This document shows, in pieces, positions 47,164 through 56,566 of a stretch of DNA of 64,000 nt. The position numbers and the translations under genes are program-made. The stretch spans positions 248,001 to 312,000 of the forward strand of contig CAADGV010000033.1 of assembly GCA_900696645.1 (NCBI GenBank), in the 5' to 3' direction. The notes under the pieces were generated by a model, which was not told the DNA's origin, did not search any database, and worked only from the letters and a program-made list of their open reading frames with translations. Within the stretch, counting starts at the first letter, position 1. Each line of letters begins with the position of its first letter. Source of the stretch: an uncultured Chlorobiota bacterium (GTDB lineage Bacteria > Bacteroidota > Ignavibacteria > UBA10030 > UBA6906).

Positions 47164-48471
47164 ATGAATGCATATAACGAAACGCTCCGGTTTCTGTACG
47201 GGCTTCAGAGTCGCGGCATGAAATTCGGCCTGCGCAATATCAAAGCCCTGTTGAAATCCGTCGGGAATCCGGAGAAGGAATTCCAATCGATACATGTTGC
47301 GGGAACGAACGGCAAGGGTTCGACTGCTTCGCTCATCGCATCAGTGTTGATGGAATCGGGCTGCAACACCGCGTTGTACACATCTCCTCACCTTATCAAT
47401 TTTACCGAGCGCATCCGCATCAACGGGATTGAAATGCCGGAGCAACGTCTGGTTCAGTATGCAAGAATTTTGCGTCCAATGATTGAACAAGTCAATGCCA
47501 CTTTTTTCGAAGCTACAACCTGCATTGCATTCCAGTATTTTGCCGAACGGCGTGTTGACATAGCGGTCGTTGAAGCGGGCCTCGGAGGGCGTTTGGATTC
47601 CACCAATGTTCTCAGCCCATTGGTAAGTGTCATTACAGGTGTATCGTTTGATCATACGAAGTATCTCGGAACTACTCTGCACAAGATTGCGCGTGAAAAG
47701 GGAGGGATCATCAAACCACACACACCGTGCGTTACGGGATCCACAAACCCGGAAGTCATCGCGACGCTGCGACGAATCTGCGCCCGGGAAAATGCCCGGC
47801 TGATTCTCTCATCAAAAGATGTCAAAGTGGTCCGTCGCCAGGCAGGAGGGTGGCATTGGAATCTTCGCTTTCAATCACGACTGTTTTCTGTGTCAAATGT
47901 TCGGCTCGGACTTTTGGGAGATCACCAGATCAGGAATGCAAGCACCGCGCTTTCGGCTATTGACGTACTCGTGCGCGCTACTGCAAACGCCAAGTTGTTC
48001 AGCAAAATCTCGAATGCTACAATTCGTGAAGGGTTTGAACGAGTCCGAACAAACACGGGTCTGCGGGGGCGTTTCGAGCGGATGGGAAGCCGGTTTATCC
48101 TCGACGTTGCGCACAATGTTGATGGATTGAAGTCTCTTGAGCAGTCGCTTTTTTCACGCCGCTTTCAACGTTGCGTGGTCGTTTTCGGGGTCATGAAAGA
48201 TAAACAGTATCGGGAGATGTGTGAAATTGTAGGCCGTATGGCGGAGCAAGTGATTGCTGTCAGGGCAAGAAATGACCGGGCTTTGAGTTCATCCATGATT
48301 GTGAAGGAAATACGAGGCACGGGTAGAAATCCGATAAATGCAGGGAGTGTTCAAAAAGGTATCGCTGAAAGTATAAGAACTGCGCGTGGCAGGACTAAAA
48401 TCGTCATCACCGGATCGCATTATGTGGTTGCCGAGGCGCTAAAGGCGATCTCAACGCGAGGATCAAGTTAG
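47164..48471 (+). CDS. folC: Folylpolyglutamate synthase / dihydrofolate synthase
   Basis: A 435-residue Mur-ligase-like enzyme adding glutamate to dihydropteroate or folates. P-loop VAGTNGKGSTASLIASVL, SPHLINFTERIRING, VVEAGLGGRLDSTNVL, SFDHTKYLGTTLHKIAREKG, and ILDVAHNVDGL in the C-terminal domain. It is 50 bases after pyrD and possibly shares its transcript. Together with folE upstream it gives two steps of folate metabolism near each other. Confidence 0.95.
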   Translation: MNAYNETLRFLYGLQSRGMKFGLRNIKALLKSVGNPEKEFQSIHVAGTNGKGSTASLIASVLMESGCNTALYTSPHLINFTERIRINGIEMPEQRLVQYARILRPMIEQVNATFFEATTCIAFQYFAERRVDIAVVEAGLGGRLDSTNVLSPLVSVITGVSFDHTKYLGTTLHKIAREKGGIIKPHTPCVTGSTNPEVIATLRRICARENARLILSSKDVKVVRRQAGGWHWNLRFQSRLFSVSNVRLGLLGDHQIRNASTALSAIDVLVRATANAKLFSKISNATIREGFERVRTNTGLRGRFERMGSRFILDVAHNVDGLKSLEQSLFSRRFQRCVVVFGVMKDKQYREMCEIVGRMAEQVIAVRARNDRALSSSMIVKEIRGTGRNPINAGSVQKGIAESIRTARGRTKIVITGSHYVVAEALKAISTRGSS

Positions 48472-48803
48472 GGGCTGGAAGAAAGTGGAAGAATCTTGTC
48501 GGAAAGTTGCTCGGAATGGTATTGATTCTCGACCAAAAAACGAGCCGATACCTTGGCATGGCGTATCGCAGTAAACTTGACAATCAGAATCAAATAACCT
48601 ATATTTTCATCGGAAAGAGGAATGTTTTAGCGGCTCCTGCCTGCGATAAGGCAGGCGTCTGAAATACCACCTGTTCGAACTCATCAGTTATTACACATCC
48701 AACCAATTCTCTTCAACCGTTCTCCCCGAATAGACTTTCACGATCTGGCTCGAGGTCAACGTGTGAAGGGCGCATATATTTTTAGTGAAGGGATTCACGC
48801 TCC
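48472..48803. other. 332-base gap before rho
   Basis: No gene is supported. It holds a good candidate promoter (48577-48605), a hairpin CCTGCCT/AGGCAGG with loop GCGATA (48636-48655), and a small hairpin GTGAA-GGGA-TTCAC (48785-48798) whose loop contains the likely ribosome-binding bases of rho. A long leader is in keeping with the autoregulation known for rho in other bacteria. Confidence 0.5.
48577..48605 (+). promoter_or_regulatory. Candidate promoter of the rho operon
   Basis: TTGACA (48577-48582), exact 17-base spacer, TATATT (48600-48605). The -35 element is consensus and the -10 is near consensus. A leader of about 190 bases would precede the rho ATG. Confidence 0.65.
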
Positions 48804-50057
48804 ATGCCAATGGACATTGCAGAGCTCAAGTCAAAGAAGATTGCAGAGCTCAATCAAATCGCCAAAGACCTGAACATCACAGGCTACAGCGATCTGCGGA
48901 AGCAGGAACTCATTTTCAAAATCCTGGAAGCACAAACCGAACAAGGCGGCCTGACATTCAGCAAAGGAGTGCTGGAAGTCCTGCCCGACGGTTATGGCTT
49001 TCTTCGGTCGGTAGATTACAATTACCTTCCGTCTCCCGACGACATCTACGTTTCGCCCTCCCAAATTAAGAAATTCAATCTCAGAACCGGCGACACCGTG
49101 AGCGGGCAGGTCCGGCCTCCGAAAGAGGGTGAGCGTTTCTTTGCGCTGCTTCGCGTTGAAGCGGTGAATGATGAGAATCCGGAATCGATTCGTGAGCGTG
49201 TGTTGTTCGACAATCTCACTCCGCTGTATCCCAATACCACAATCAAGTTGGAGACGGCACCCGGCGAGTATTCGATGCGTATCATGGATTTGCTTACTCC
49301 GATTGGCAAGGGACAACGCGGCATGATCGTCTCGCCGCCGACGGCAGGCAAAACGATTCTCCTGCAGAAAATTGCCAACAGTATTTCCCGCAATCATCCC
49401 GAAGTAAAACTTATCGTGTTGTTGATCGACGAGCGACCCGAAGAGGTGACGGATATGGAACGTTCCGTAAATGCGGAAGTCGTCAGTTCCACATTTGACG
49501 AACCGCCGGAGCGTCACGTTCAGGTTGCAGATATGGTGTTGGAGAAAGCAAAACGTCTCGTTGAAGCAAAGCGTGACGTAGTTGTGTTGCTCGACAGCAT
49601 CACGCGTCTGGCCCGTGCGCATAATACGGTTGTTCCGCATTCCGGAAAGATCCTCTCCGGTGGTGTTGATGCCAATGCGTTGCACAAGCCGAAGCGGTTC
49701 TTCGGTGCGGCCCGCAACATCGAAGAGGGAGGAAGCCTCACGATTGTCGCGACAGCCCTGATTGAAACAGGAAGCCGCATGGACGAAGTGATCTTTGAAG
49801 AGTTTAAAGGTACCGGCAACATGGAAATTGTTCTTGATCGCAAGTTGAGCGACAAGCGTATGTTCCCGGCAATGGACGTTAACCGCTCGGGCACACGTAA
49901 GGAGGAATTGTTGATGGATGCCGACGATCTTAATCGCGTCTGGGTCTTGCGCAAGTTCTTGTCCGATTTCAATACGGTCGAAGCGATGGAATTTTTGCTG
50001 GACAAGATGAGAGGGACAAAGTCAAACAAAGAATTCTTGAAATCAATGAACAGCTAA
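48804..50057 (+). CDS. rho: Transcription termination factor Rho
   Basis: A 417-residue hexameric RNA-dependent ATPase. N-terminal Rho domain ([20 protein letters not shown]), then the cold-shock-like RNA-binding domain ([35 protein letters not shown]), then the ATPase: Walker [17 protein letters not shown], Walker [20 protein letters not shown]-binding Q-loop and R-loop region [20 protein letters not shown]. Length and order are normal. The Walker A has Thr where E. coli has Lys181 (PPKAGKT). The next gene begins one base after the stop. Confidence 0.97.
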   Translation: MPMDIAELKSKKIAELNQIAKDLNITGYSDLRKQELIFKILEAQTEQGGLTFSKGVLEVLPDGYGFLRSVDYNYLPSPDDIYVSPSQIKKFNLRTGDTVSGQVRPPKEGERFFALLRVEAVNDENPESIRERVLFDNLTPLYPNTTIKLETAPGEYSMRIMDLLTPIGKGQRGMIVSPPTAGKTILLQKIANSISRNHPEVKLIVLLIDERPEEVTDMERSVNAEVVSSTFDEPPERHVQVADMVLEKAKRLVEAKRDVVVLLDSITRLARAHNTVVPHSGKILSGGVDANALHKPKRFFGAARNIEEGGSLTIVATALIETGSRMDEVIFEEFKGTGNMEIVLDRKLSDKRMFPAMDVNRSGTRKEELLMDADDLNRVWVLRKFLSDFNTVEAMEFLLDKMRGTKSNKEFLKSMNS

Positions 50058-50058
50058 C

Positions 50059-51240
50059 ATGAATACGAACGAAGTTGTCATCGTCAGTGGTTGCAGAACG
50101 CCGATCGGGAGTTTTCGGGGGTCGCTCAGTTCTGTGCCAGCCCCGAAGCTTGGTGCGCTTGTTATCAAAGAAGTGCTGAAGCGCGCAAACGTGGCATCCG
50201 AGCAGGTCAATGAAGTCATCATGGGCAACGTCATACAAGCGGGTGTCGGACAAGCACCTGCCCGGCAAGCGGCTATTTATGCCGGGTTGCCCGTTTCTGT
50301 TGAGACGATGACGGTGAATAAAGTATGCGGGTCAGGGTTGAAGGCCGTTATGCTTGGCGCTCAGGCGATTCTGCTCGGGCACGCTGACGTGGTTGTCGCG
50401 GGTGGAATGGAAAGCATGTCCAACGCACCGTATCTTCTCGACAAGGCACGTTCCGGCTACCGTATGGGGCATGCCCAGATTCTTGATTCAATGATGAGAG
50501 ACGGTCTGCTGAACGTCTATGATGACACTGCAATGGGTAATGCGGCGGAATTGTGTGCAAGGGAGTGTAACGTGCCTCGGGAAAAGCAGGATGAGTTTGC
50601 CATCTTAAGCTATTCGCGGGCGCAAGAATCGCAGAAAACAGGTCGATTTGCGAAGGAAATCGTTGGAGTTGAAGTCACTGAAGGCAAGGAAACGAAGACT
50701 GTTGTAGATGATGAGGATGTCTTCAAAACGGATTTTTCAAAAATCCCGAAACTTAAATCAGCTTTCACGAAAGACGGCAGCGTTACTGCCGCGAACTCAT
50801 CGAAAATCAATGACGGCGCTGCAGCTCTCGTTCTCATGTCCGCCGAAAAGGCAAAAGCCCTCGGCGTGAAACCTGTTGCCCGCATTGTTGCACAGGCGTC
50901 TTCAGCGAAGGAGCCGCTCTGGTTTACAACCGCCCCGGCAGACGGCATCAACAAAGTGTTAAGCAGGGCGGGAATGAGTCTGAATGATATTGATCTATTC
51001 GAGATCAACGAGGCGTTTGCCGTTGTTGCGCTTGCGGTCAGCAACATCCTTGCTCTTGATATCAACAAACTGAACGTCAATGGCGGGGCTGTTGCGCTCG
51101 GCCATCCGATTGGAGCAAGCGGAGCAAGAATTCTCGTCACATTACTGCATGCGCTCGAGCAAAGAAATCTCAAACGGGGACTTGCCGCAATTTGCATCGG
51201 CGGAGGAGAGTCGTCCGCGCTGATTGTCGAGCGTCTATAA
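50059..51240 (+). CDS. Acetyl-CoA C-acetyltransferase (thiolase)
   Basis: A 393-residue thiolase. Active-site Cys90 is in [16 protein letters not shown], the His motif is [18 protein letters not shown], and the C-terminal Cys motif is [15 protein letters not shown] (usual form CxGGGxGxA, here Ser replaces the second Gly). It condenses or cleaves acetyl-CoA units. It starts one base after rho and is followed by hydroxyacyl-CoA and acyl-CoA dehydrogenases, making a short-chain beta-oxidation or butyrate-type module. Confidence 0.94.
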   Translation: MNTNEVVIVSGCRTPIGSFRGSLSSVPAPKLGALVIKEVLKRANVASEQVNEVIMGNVIQAGVGQAPARQAAIYAGLPVSVETMTVNKVCGSGLKAVMLGAQAILLGHADVVVAGGMESMSNAPYLLDKARSGYRMGHAQILDSMMRDGLLNVYDDTAMGNAAELCARECNVPREKQDEFAILSYSRAQESQKTGRFAKEIVGVEVTEGKETKTVVDDEDVFKTDFSKIPKLKSAFTKDGSVTAANSSKINDGAAALVLMSAEKAKALGVKPVARIVAQASSAKEPLWFTTAPADGINKVLSRAGMSLNDIDLFEINEAFAVVALAVSNILALDINKLNVNGGAVALGHPIGASGARILVTLLHALEQRNLKRGLAAICIGGGESSALIVERL

Positions 51241-51290
51241 TCAATTCACTATCAAGTCTGACCACAAACCGAAGATACAGGGAGTCTCCT

Positions 51291-52154
51291 TTGAACATCA
51301 AACATGTAACCGTGGTAGGTGCGGGAACCATGGGCAACGGGATCGCCCATGTTTTTGCACAATACGGATTCAACGTAACGCTGAACGACATCAAGCAAGA
51401 GTTTCTGGACAAAGGGTTGGCAACAATTTCCGCCAATCTTGAACGGCAGGTGAAGAAAGGCGTGCTGACGGAGGAAGCAAAGAAAACAACGCTTGCCAAT
51501 ATCCGGCTGTCGACGGACCTGGCATCTGCCGCATCTACGGCGGATATCGTTGTCGAAGCTGCAACGGAAAATCAGAAAATCAAAAGTGACATTTTCAAGA
51601 CTCTTGATTCCTCATGTAATCCGGATACGATTCTCGCTTCAAACACATCTTCCATCTCAATTACTGAAATTGCTGCAACCACACATCGTCCCGACAAGGT
51701 GATCGGGATGCACTTCATGAATCCGGTTCCGGTGATGAAGTTGATTGAAGTGATTCGAGGCCTGGCAACATCCAACGAAACATACGCGACGGTAAAGGCA
51801 CTCTCTGAGAAGTTGGAGAAGGTTCCGGTCGAAGTCAATGACTATCCCGGTTTTGTCTCGAACAGAGTCCTTCTTCCGATGCTGAATGAGGCCATGTATT
51901 GCGTGATGGAGGGAGTATCGACTGCCGAATCCATCGACACAGTGATGAAGCTCGGCATGAATCACCCGATGGGCCCCTTGACACTGGCCGACTTCATCGG
52001 GCTCGACGTGTGCCTTTCTATCATGAACGTCTTGCACGAAGGCCTGGGCGATTCCAAGTACAGGCCTTGTCCTCTTCTGAAGAAAATGGTTGCTGCAGGT
52101 CATCTCGGCAGAAAAACGGGGAGAGGCTTCTACGATTACACCAAACCACACTGA
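51291..52154 (+). CDS. hbd: 3-hydroxybutyryl-CoA dehydrogenase
   Basis: A 287-residue enzyme. N-terminal NAD motif [20 protein letters not shown], catalytic His in [19 protein letters not shown], and C-terminal domain [19 protein letters not shown] plus [12 protein letters not shown] at the end. It starts at TTG 51291 with GGAG six bases upstream; the frame is open further but overlaps the thiolase. It interconverts acetoacetyl-CoA and 3-hydroxybutyryl-CoA. No enoyl-CoA hydratase is in the cluster, so that step must come from elsewhere. Confidence 0.95.
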   Translation: MNIKHVTVVGAGTMGNGIAHVFAQYGFNVTLNDIKQEFLDKGLATISANLERQVKKGVLTEEAKKTTLANIRLSTDLASAASTADIVVEAATENQKIKSDIFKTLDSSCNPDTILASNTSSISITEIAATTHRPDKVIGMHFMNPVPVMKLIEVIRGLATSNETYATVKALSEKLEKVPVEVNDYPGFVSNRVLLPMLNEAMYCVMEGVSTAESIDTVMKLGMNHPMGPLTLADFIGLDVCLSIMNVLHEGLGDSKYRPCPLLKKMVAAGHLGRKTGRGFYDYTKPH

Positions 52155-52174
52155 ACAGGGGAACATACCACCTC

Positions 52175-53314
52175 ATGGATTTTCAATTCTCTGAAACACA
52201 CGAACTCATACGCGAAACAGCGCGCCACTTTGCCGATCAGAAAATAGCGCCAGGTTCTATTGAGCGGGATGAAAAGGAGATTTTTCCCCGCGATCTCGTA
52301 AAGGAGATGGGAGAACTCGGCTTTATGGGAATGATGGTGCCGGAAGAGTGGGGTGGTGCCGGGCTCGACACGATCAGCTACGTAATTGCGATGGAGGAAA
52401 TCTCCCGCGTGGATGCTTCCTGCGGTGTAATCATGTCTGTCAACAACTCGCTGGTTTGCTACGGAATCGACAAATACGGGACGGAAGACCAGAAAAAGAG
52501 ATACCTGCGTGACCTTGCATCCGGCAAAAAACTCGGGGCATTTGCCCTCTCAGAGCCGGAGGCCGGAAGCGATGCATCGAATCAACGAACAGTTGCGGAT
52601 CGTGATGGCGATTATTATATTCTCAACGGCACAAAGAACTGGATCACCAACGGAAGTACATGCGACGTTGTGCTTGTTATGGCCGCCACGGATAAGGCAA
52701 AGGGGCCCAAGGGTATCAGTACTTTCATTGTTGACAAGGGTATCCCCGGGTTTTCCGTGGCGAAGAAAGAGAAGAAGTTGGGAATCCGGAGTTCCGATAC
52801 CGTCTCGCTGGCATTTCAAGACGCGAAAGTGCCCGTCGCCAACAGGATTGGTGAAGAAGGTGACGGCTTCAAGTTTGCCATGAAAACGCTTGAGGGCGGG
52901 CGTATCGGGATTGCAGCCCAAGCGCTCGGAATCGCTCAGGCATGTCTTGATACATCCATCAACTACTCAAAACAGCGAAAAGCATTCGACAGACCAATTG
53001 CGGAACTGCAGGCAATCCAGTTCAAGATTGCCGAAATGGCAACGAATATCCAGGCCGCCCGAATGCTGATTCTTAAAGCTGCGGCCCTAAAAGATGCGGG
53101 GCAACCGTTCGGTCAGGAAGCCGCAATGGCTAAGTTGTTTGCCTCAAAGATATCCGTTCAAGCAGCTTTGGAAGCCATACAAATTCACGGCGGCTACGGC
53201 TATGTGCAGGAATATCTCGTTGAGCGCTATTTGCGCGATGCAAAAATCACTGAGATTTATGAGGGAACGTCGGAGATACAGCGGGTAGTCATATCACGTT
53301 CATTATTGCGATAA
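52175..53314 (+). CDS. Acyl-CoA dehydrogenase (short-chain type)
   Basis: A 379-residue FAD enzyme. FALSEPEAGSDASNQRT and WITNG form the FAD/substrate region, QAIQFKIAEMATNIQAARML and QIHGGYGYVQEYLVERYLRD are C-terminal signatures, and the catalytic Glu is in EIYEGTSEIQR, as in short-chain enzymes. It oxidises acyl-CoA (for example butyryl-CoA) to enoyl-CoA and passes electrons to ETF; etfAB are not in the window. ATG 52175 is used. Confidence 0.94.
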   Translation: MDFQFSETHELIRETARHFADQKIAPGSIERDEKEIFPRDLVKEMGELGFMGMMVPEEWGGAGLDTISYVIAMEEISRVDASCGVIMSVNNSLVCYGIDKYGTEDQKKRYLRDLASGKKLGAFALSEPEAGSDASNQRTVADRDGDYYILNGTKNWITNGSTCDVVLVMAATDKAKGPKGISTFIVDKGIPGFSVAKKEKKLGIRSSDTVSLAFQDAKVPVANRIGEEGDGFKFAMKTLEGGRIGIAAQALGIAQACLDTSINYSKQRKAFDRPIAELQAIQFKIAEMATNIQAARMLILKAAALKDAGQPFGQEAAMAKLFASKISVQAALEAIQIHGGYGYVQEYLVERYLRDAKITEIYEGTSEIQRVVISRSLLR

Positions 53315-53341
53315 ACCACTCATTCAATAACAGGAGCAAAC

Positions 53342-53827
53342 ATGAAAAATCGCGTTACGGCTGTTTTTGCTGTCTTGATTCTTTTGGTTCTTGCCATGCA
53401 GTCTTCTCACTCGCAGGTCAAATGGGTTGTGGGGGGGAACATGGGCCTTGGCATTTCCACAAGCCCTTCAAGCGCCGATTTCACATTTGGACCAATGGCC
53501 GAGGTTCTTTTTGGCAAGGGACCTGCGGTTGGAACAGAATTTAACATCTTTACAGCCACGGGGACACCCATTGAGTGGGCAAACTACTTCAAATACTATT
53601 TCAGCGTTCCCGGGTCAAACGTGAAGCCTTATGCCGATGCGGGCTTCGGGTTGGTCTTTGTTACCGGTGGCCCTTTCTTTGACATCCGCTTCGGCGGGGG
53701 AGCTAACTTCGAAATTGCCCGAGGGCTTTCGATAGCCCCTGATTTGCAACTCGGACCTGTGTTCGCTACGGGGAACACAAATTTTATCATTCTTATCAGG
53801 GCCGGGATCAGGTACCAGATTCCATAA
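53342..53827 (+). CDS. Small outer-membrane barrel-like protein
   Basis: A 161-residue protein with a signal peptide (VFAVLILLVLAMQSSHSQ) and alternating strand pattern (WVVGGNMGLGIST, PYADAGFGLVFVTGG, IRFGGGANFEIA, IILIRAGIRYQIP). The length and the end in aromatic/proline fit an eight-stranded barrel or a periplasmic beta protein. AGGAGC precedes the ATG. It has two similar neighbours. Function unknown. Confidence 0.65.
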   Translation: MKNRVTAVFAVLILLVLAMQSSHSQVKWVVGGNMGLGISTSPSSADFTFGPMAEVLFGKGPAVGTEFNIFTATGTPIEWANYFKYYFSVPGSNVKPYADAGFGLVFVTGGPFFDIRFGGGANFEIARGLSIAPDLQLGPVFATGNTNFIILIRAGIRYQIP

Positions 53828-53896
53828 CGTAATGCAGGTCATATTTTTCAATCCATAATCAACATTCAACACACATACTCCAAAGAGGTGAATCAC

Positions 53897-54538
53897 ATGA
53901 CGAATCGAGCTACGAGGCTCATAGCCATCGTGTTGGGGCTGCTGGTCGCGTCGCAGTCGTTTGGACAAGTGAAGTTTAATATTGGCATGAACACCGGGCT
54001 GAACATGGGTACGATATCGTACGATCCGGATCCGTTCGGTCAAGGAGTCACAAAAAGCGGACGCATGGGATTTGGTTTCGGAGCCCAAGCCGAACTGGGA
54101 TTTGCTGATATGTTTTTCGTTTCATTACAGCCCCGCTATATCATGAAAGGCAACTCGTTTGAGCAGGGTACAGCGAAACTGACTCGCAGCCTTAACGAAC
54201 TTGAGATACCGATCTTGTTCAAAGTAAAGTTCATCAAAGGTACCGTCAGGCCGTATGCCTTTGTCGGACCCAATATCGGGCTGGTCCTGAGCGCCAAGGA
54301 TAAGTATGAAGGGACACAGAATGATGGAGAGGTCGACACAAAGGACCAGATTTCGGGTTCTGATTTCGCTCTTGACTTCGGAGGCGGTACCGAATTCTGG
54401 ATTGCAAAAACCGTAGCGCTCACAGGAGATGTTCGGTATTCAATGGGTCTGAGTAATCTGATCAAGAATCCTGTAGGAAATGCCACGGCAAAGGCGCGTG
54501 GTTTTCAAATTCTCTTCGGCGTTCTTTTCGGATTGTAG
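53897..54538 (+). CDS. Porin-like outer-membrane barrel protein
   Basis: A 213-residue protein with a signal peptide (LIAIVLGLLVASQSFGQ). Strand motifs GFGAQAELGFADMFFVSLQP, YAFVGPNIGLVLSAKD and DFALDFGGGTEF fit the small outer-membrane beta-barrel family common in Bacteroidota. ATG 53897 follows AAAGAGGTG by six bases. A strong hairpin lies 44 bases after the stop. Confidence 0.8.
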   Translation: MTNRATRLIAIVLGLLVASQSFGQVKFNIGMNTGLNMGTISYDPDPFGQGVTKSGRMGFGFGAQAELGFADMFFVSLQPRYIMKGNSFEQGTAKLTRSLNELEIPILFKVKFIKGTVRPYAFVGPNIGLVLSAKDKYEGTQNDGEVDTKDQISGSDFALDFGGGTEFWIAKTVALTGDVRYSMGLSNLIKNPVGNATAKARGFQILFGVLFGL

Positions 54539-54582
54539 CGTTTGAATCAATTTACGCATTCGCGGGGTTATGGATTCGAAAC

Positions 54583-54614
54583 AGCGAAAATACCCCAAAC
54601 GGGGTATTTTCGCT
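54583..54614. terminator. Long perfect hairpin after the barrel gene
   Basis: AGCGAAAATACCCC, loop AAAC, GGGGTATTTTCGCT: a 14-bp perfect stem. No separate T-run follows, but the arms hold AAAA and TTTT, so it may terminate in either direction or act as a processing barrier. Confidence 0.65.
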
Positions 54615-54632
54615 GAGGTTCGATTTCTTAAC

Positions 54633-54661
54633 TTGACAGCGAACTTCATTTTGCATATACT
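54633..54661 (+). promoter_or_regulatory. Strong candidate promoter of the third barrel gene
   Basis: TTGACA (54633-54638), exact 17-base spacer, TATACT (54656-54661). This is the best promoter match in the window. It follows the hairpin at 54583 and leaves a leader of about 75 bases before AAAGGGG and the ATG at 54741. Confidence 0.7.
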
Positions 54662-54740
54662 TAGTCGGGTTTACTCAACCTGACTTCTGACCACAATCCA
54701 CCAAATAACCATAACTCATCACATTTCAAAGGGGTACCTT

Positions 54741-55319
54741 ATGAAAAAAGCATTGCTAGTTGTTTTGGCAGTGGCGTTTGTTGTTTTTGCAGTTGACAGC
54801 ACAAGTGCACAGGGAAAGTTTCGATTCGGTGTCGGCGCAGACGTGGCAATTCCGATGACGTCTGGTTTCAGCGATGGCTGGAGCCTTGGAATTGGCGGTA
54901 CTGCGAAGGGATACTATCCAATCAATGATATGTTGACGCTGAACGGAACGGCCGGATACATGATTTTTTCAGGGAAAGAACGCACAGTTGGCACCTTGAC
55001 AATCAAACCGGGTAACTGGAGCATGATTCCTGTAGTCGTTGGTGGACGATACTACTTTGCACCCGCAAGCAGTTCGTTCAGACTCTACGGTGGCTTTGAT
55101 ATGGGATTGATCTTCTCCTCGTACACCCAAGATACCCCGGCAATCACGGTTGGCAATATCGTTGTGGTTCCCGCACAGAGCATTTCTGTCTCGGGCAGCG
55201 ATTTCACATACCAGCCGATGATCGGCTTCGAAGCCAGCAACTTTGACGTCGCGGTTCGCTATCTCGGAGTCTCCGGTGCAGCAAGCATTGCAGCTCGTAT
55301 CGGGTACATCTTTAACTAA
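54741..55319 (+). CDS. Outer-membrane beta-barrel protein
   Basis: A 192-residue protein with a signal peptide (LLVVLAVAFVVFAVDSTSAQ). It has repeated amphipathic strands (RFGVGADVAIPMTSGF, SLGIGGTAKGYYPINDMLTL, SFRLYGGFDMGLIFSSY) and the end ARIGYIFN typical of small barrels. It stands alone between its own promoter and an intrinsic terminator, and the strong promoter suggests an abundant outer-membrane protein. No specific function is evident. Confidence 0.82.
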   Translation: MKKALLVVLAVAFVVFAVDSTSAQGKFRFGVGADVAIPMTSGFSDGWSLGIGGTAKGYYPINDMLTLNGTAGYMIFSGKERTVGTLTIKPGNWSMIPVVVGGRYYFAPASSSFRLYGGFDMGLIFSSYTQDTPAITVGNIVVVPAQSISVSGSDFTYQPMIGFEASNFDVAVRYLGVSGAASIAARIGYIFN

Positions 55320-55342
55320 GCGCTGTTTATATCATGTCAGAG

Positions 55343-55367
55343 AGGAAGCCGACGGGCTTCCTTTTTT
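55343..55367 (+). terminator. Intrinsic terminator after the barrel gene
   Basis: AGGAAGCC, loop GACG, GGCTTCCT, then TTTTTG. The stem is 8 bp with a U-tract. Confidence 0.9.
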
Positions 55368-55389
55368 GTTTTGCGGAGTGACCCCCACC

Positions 55390-55418
55390 TTGCAAGCCTT
55401 CTCCTATTTTCATATACT
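55390..55418 (+). promoter_or_regulatory. Candidate promoter upstream of the capA-like operon
   Basis: TTGCAA (55390-55395), 17-base spacer, TATACT (55413-55418). Transcription from here would run through the terminator-like hairpin at 55486 before reaching the gene. Confidence 0.55.
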
Positions 55419-55485
55419 TTCAACGGTAAATGGCTTTGGCTTGAAGCAATTTGTCAGATGACAATGATGTTAGGGCGTCAAGCAA

Positions 55486-55516
55486 AAGGAGGCTTTTCGG
55501 CTTCCTTGTTTTGTTT
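55486..55516 (+). terminator. Terminator-like hairpin in the capA leader
   Basis: AAGGAGGC, loop TTTTCG, GCTTCCTT (one G-T pair), then GTTTTGTTT. It lies about 60 bases downstream of the promoter's predicted start and 25 bases before the GTG of the next gene. It could be an attenuator or the 3' end of a small RNA of about 90 nt. Confidence 0.55.
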
Positions 55517-55540
55517 CAATGAGTAAGTCGGCTTTTTCTT

Positions 55541-56554
55541 GTGAACACTGCATCAATGTGGTTTCTTGCTTCCTGCTTCACGGCTCTTTTCGTGTATCCG
55601 GCTAATTCCGGTGAAACGGATTTGCAGGGCTCACCAACGGAGACTCTTGAAGTCATTATCAGGTTTGGTGGCGATCTGCTTCTCGCCCACCACTATGAGG
55701 AGGCTGTGGGGGATGACATTCATCGGGCTTTCAGCGATTTTGATTTGTTCAAAACGGATCACATCAGCATGGTGAATCTTGAAGTCCCGGTAACAGTTCG
55801 GGGCAAGCGCCAGGAAAAGCCATTCACATTCCGGATGAAGCCCCGCTTCCTTGATGTTATCACAGGTGCCGGCATAGAGGTAGTGAACATTGCAAATAAC
55901 CACATCCACGACTTTGGGAAGGATGGCCTGTTCGATACGCTTGATTTCCTTGACTCGGCCGGGATTGCCCGTGTTGGGGCAGGGAGAACCCACGCCGAGG
56001 CTCATCAGGCCGTTATCAAGACTGTTAGTGGTAGGAGAGTCGCCTTCTTGGGCTACTACAATGGCGGCGAGGCTCCGGCAGCAAAGGGCAAGTCCTTTGG
56101 CGTTGCCGATAGGGTTCTGAAGCTCATTCAACGTGATATCAAACTCCTGAAGAAGAACAGCGAAGCAGACTACATCGTAGTGAATTTCCACTGGGGGATT
56201 GAAAAAGCCCGGAAGCCCGATGCTACCCAACGTGCATTTGCCCATAGAGTAATCGAAGCCGGAGCAGATGCCATTATCGGCCACCACCCTCATGTGCTTC
56301 AGGGAATTGAACTCTACAAGGGCAAAGTCATAGCTTATTCGCTAGGAAATCTGATCTTCGGCGGAAATAGCAGGCACACGTACGATACAGGGCTGCTCGA
56401 AATCAGGTTAACCAGCGAAGGGCCGAAGTACTCCTTCATTCCTGTCCACGTCGAGGAATGGAAAGCCAGTACAGCAACCGGCGCTGACGCAGACAGTCTG
56501 CTCAAGGAAATGAAACAATTATCATCTATCTTCCCTAAATCCATCTTCCATTAG
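55541..56554 (+). CDS. CapA-family metallophosphoesterase-like protein
   Basis: A 337-residue exported protein (FLASCFTALFVYPANSG signal). The CapA/PgsA pattern is complete: IIRFGGDLLLAHHY, SMVNLEVPVT, VVNIANNHIHDFGKDG, NFHWGIE, AIIGHHPHVLQGIE and YSLGNLIFGG, with the Asp, Asn and His residues expected to bind metals. The family includes the poly-gamma-glutamate component CapA and many envelope enzymes of unknown substrate. No capB or capC ligase is adjacent, so poly-glutamate synthesis is not implied. GTG 55541 is used; ATG 55556 is possible and neither has a good ribosome-binding site. Confidence 0.86.
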   Translation: MNTASMWFLASCFTALFVYPANSGETDLQGSPTETLEVIIRFGGDLLLAHHYEEAVGDDIHRAFSDFDLFKTDHISMVNLEVPVTVRGKRQEKPFTFRMKPRFLDVITGAGIEVVNIANNHIHDFGKDGLFDTLDFLDSAGIARVGAGRTHAEAHQAVIKTVSGRRVAFLGYYNGGEAPAAKGKSFGVADRVLKLIQRDIKLLKKNSEADYIVVNFHWGIEKARKPDATQRAFAHRVIEAGADAIIGHHPHVLQGIELYKGKVIAYSLGNLIFGGNSRHTYDTGLLEIRLTSEGPKYSFIPVHVEEWKASTATGADADSLLKEMKQLSSIFPKSIFH

Positions 56555-56566
56555 TCAGGAGACGAC

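Noticed and set aside
55458-55526. A 22-codon frame in the capA leader
   Set aside because: It runs through the terminator-like hairpin, has no ribosome-binding site and no conserved look. It is better explained as a leader RNA.
55541-56554. Poly-gamma-glutamate capsule synthesis
   Set aside because: Only the CapA-like phosphoesterase is present. The CapB/CapC ligase genes are absent, so the pathway is not supported.
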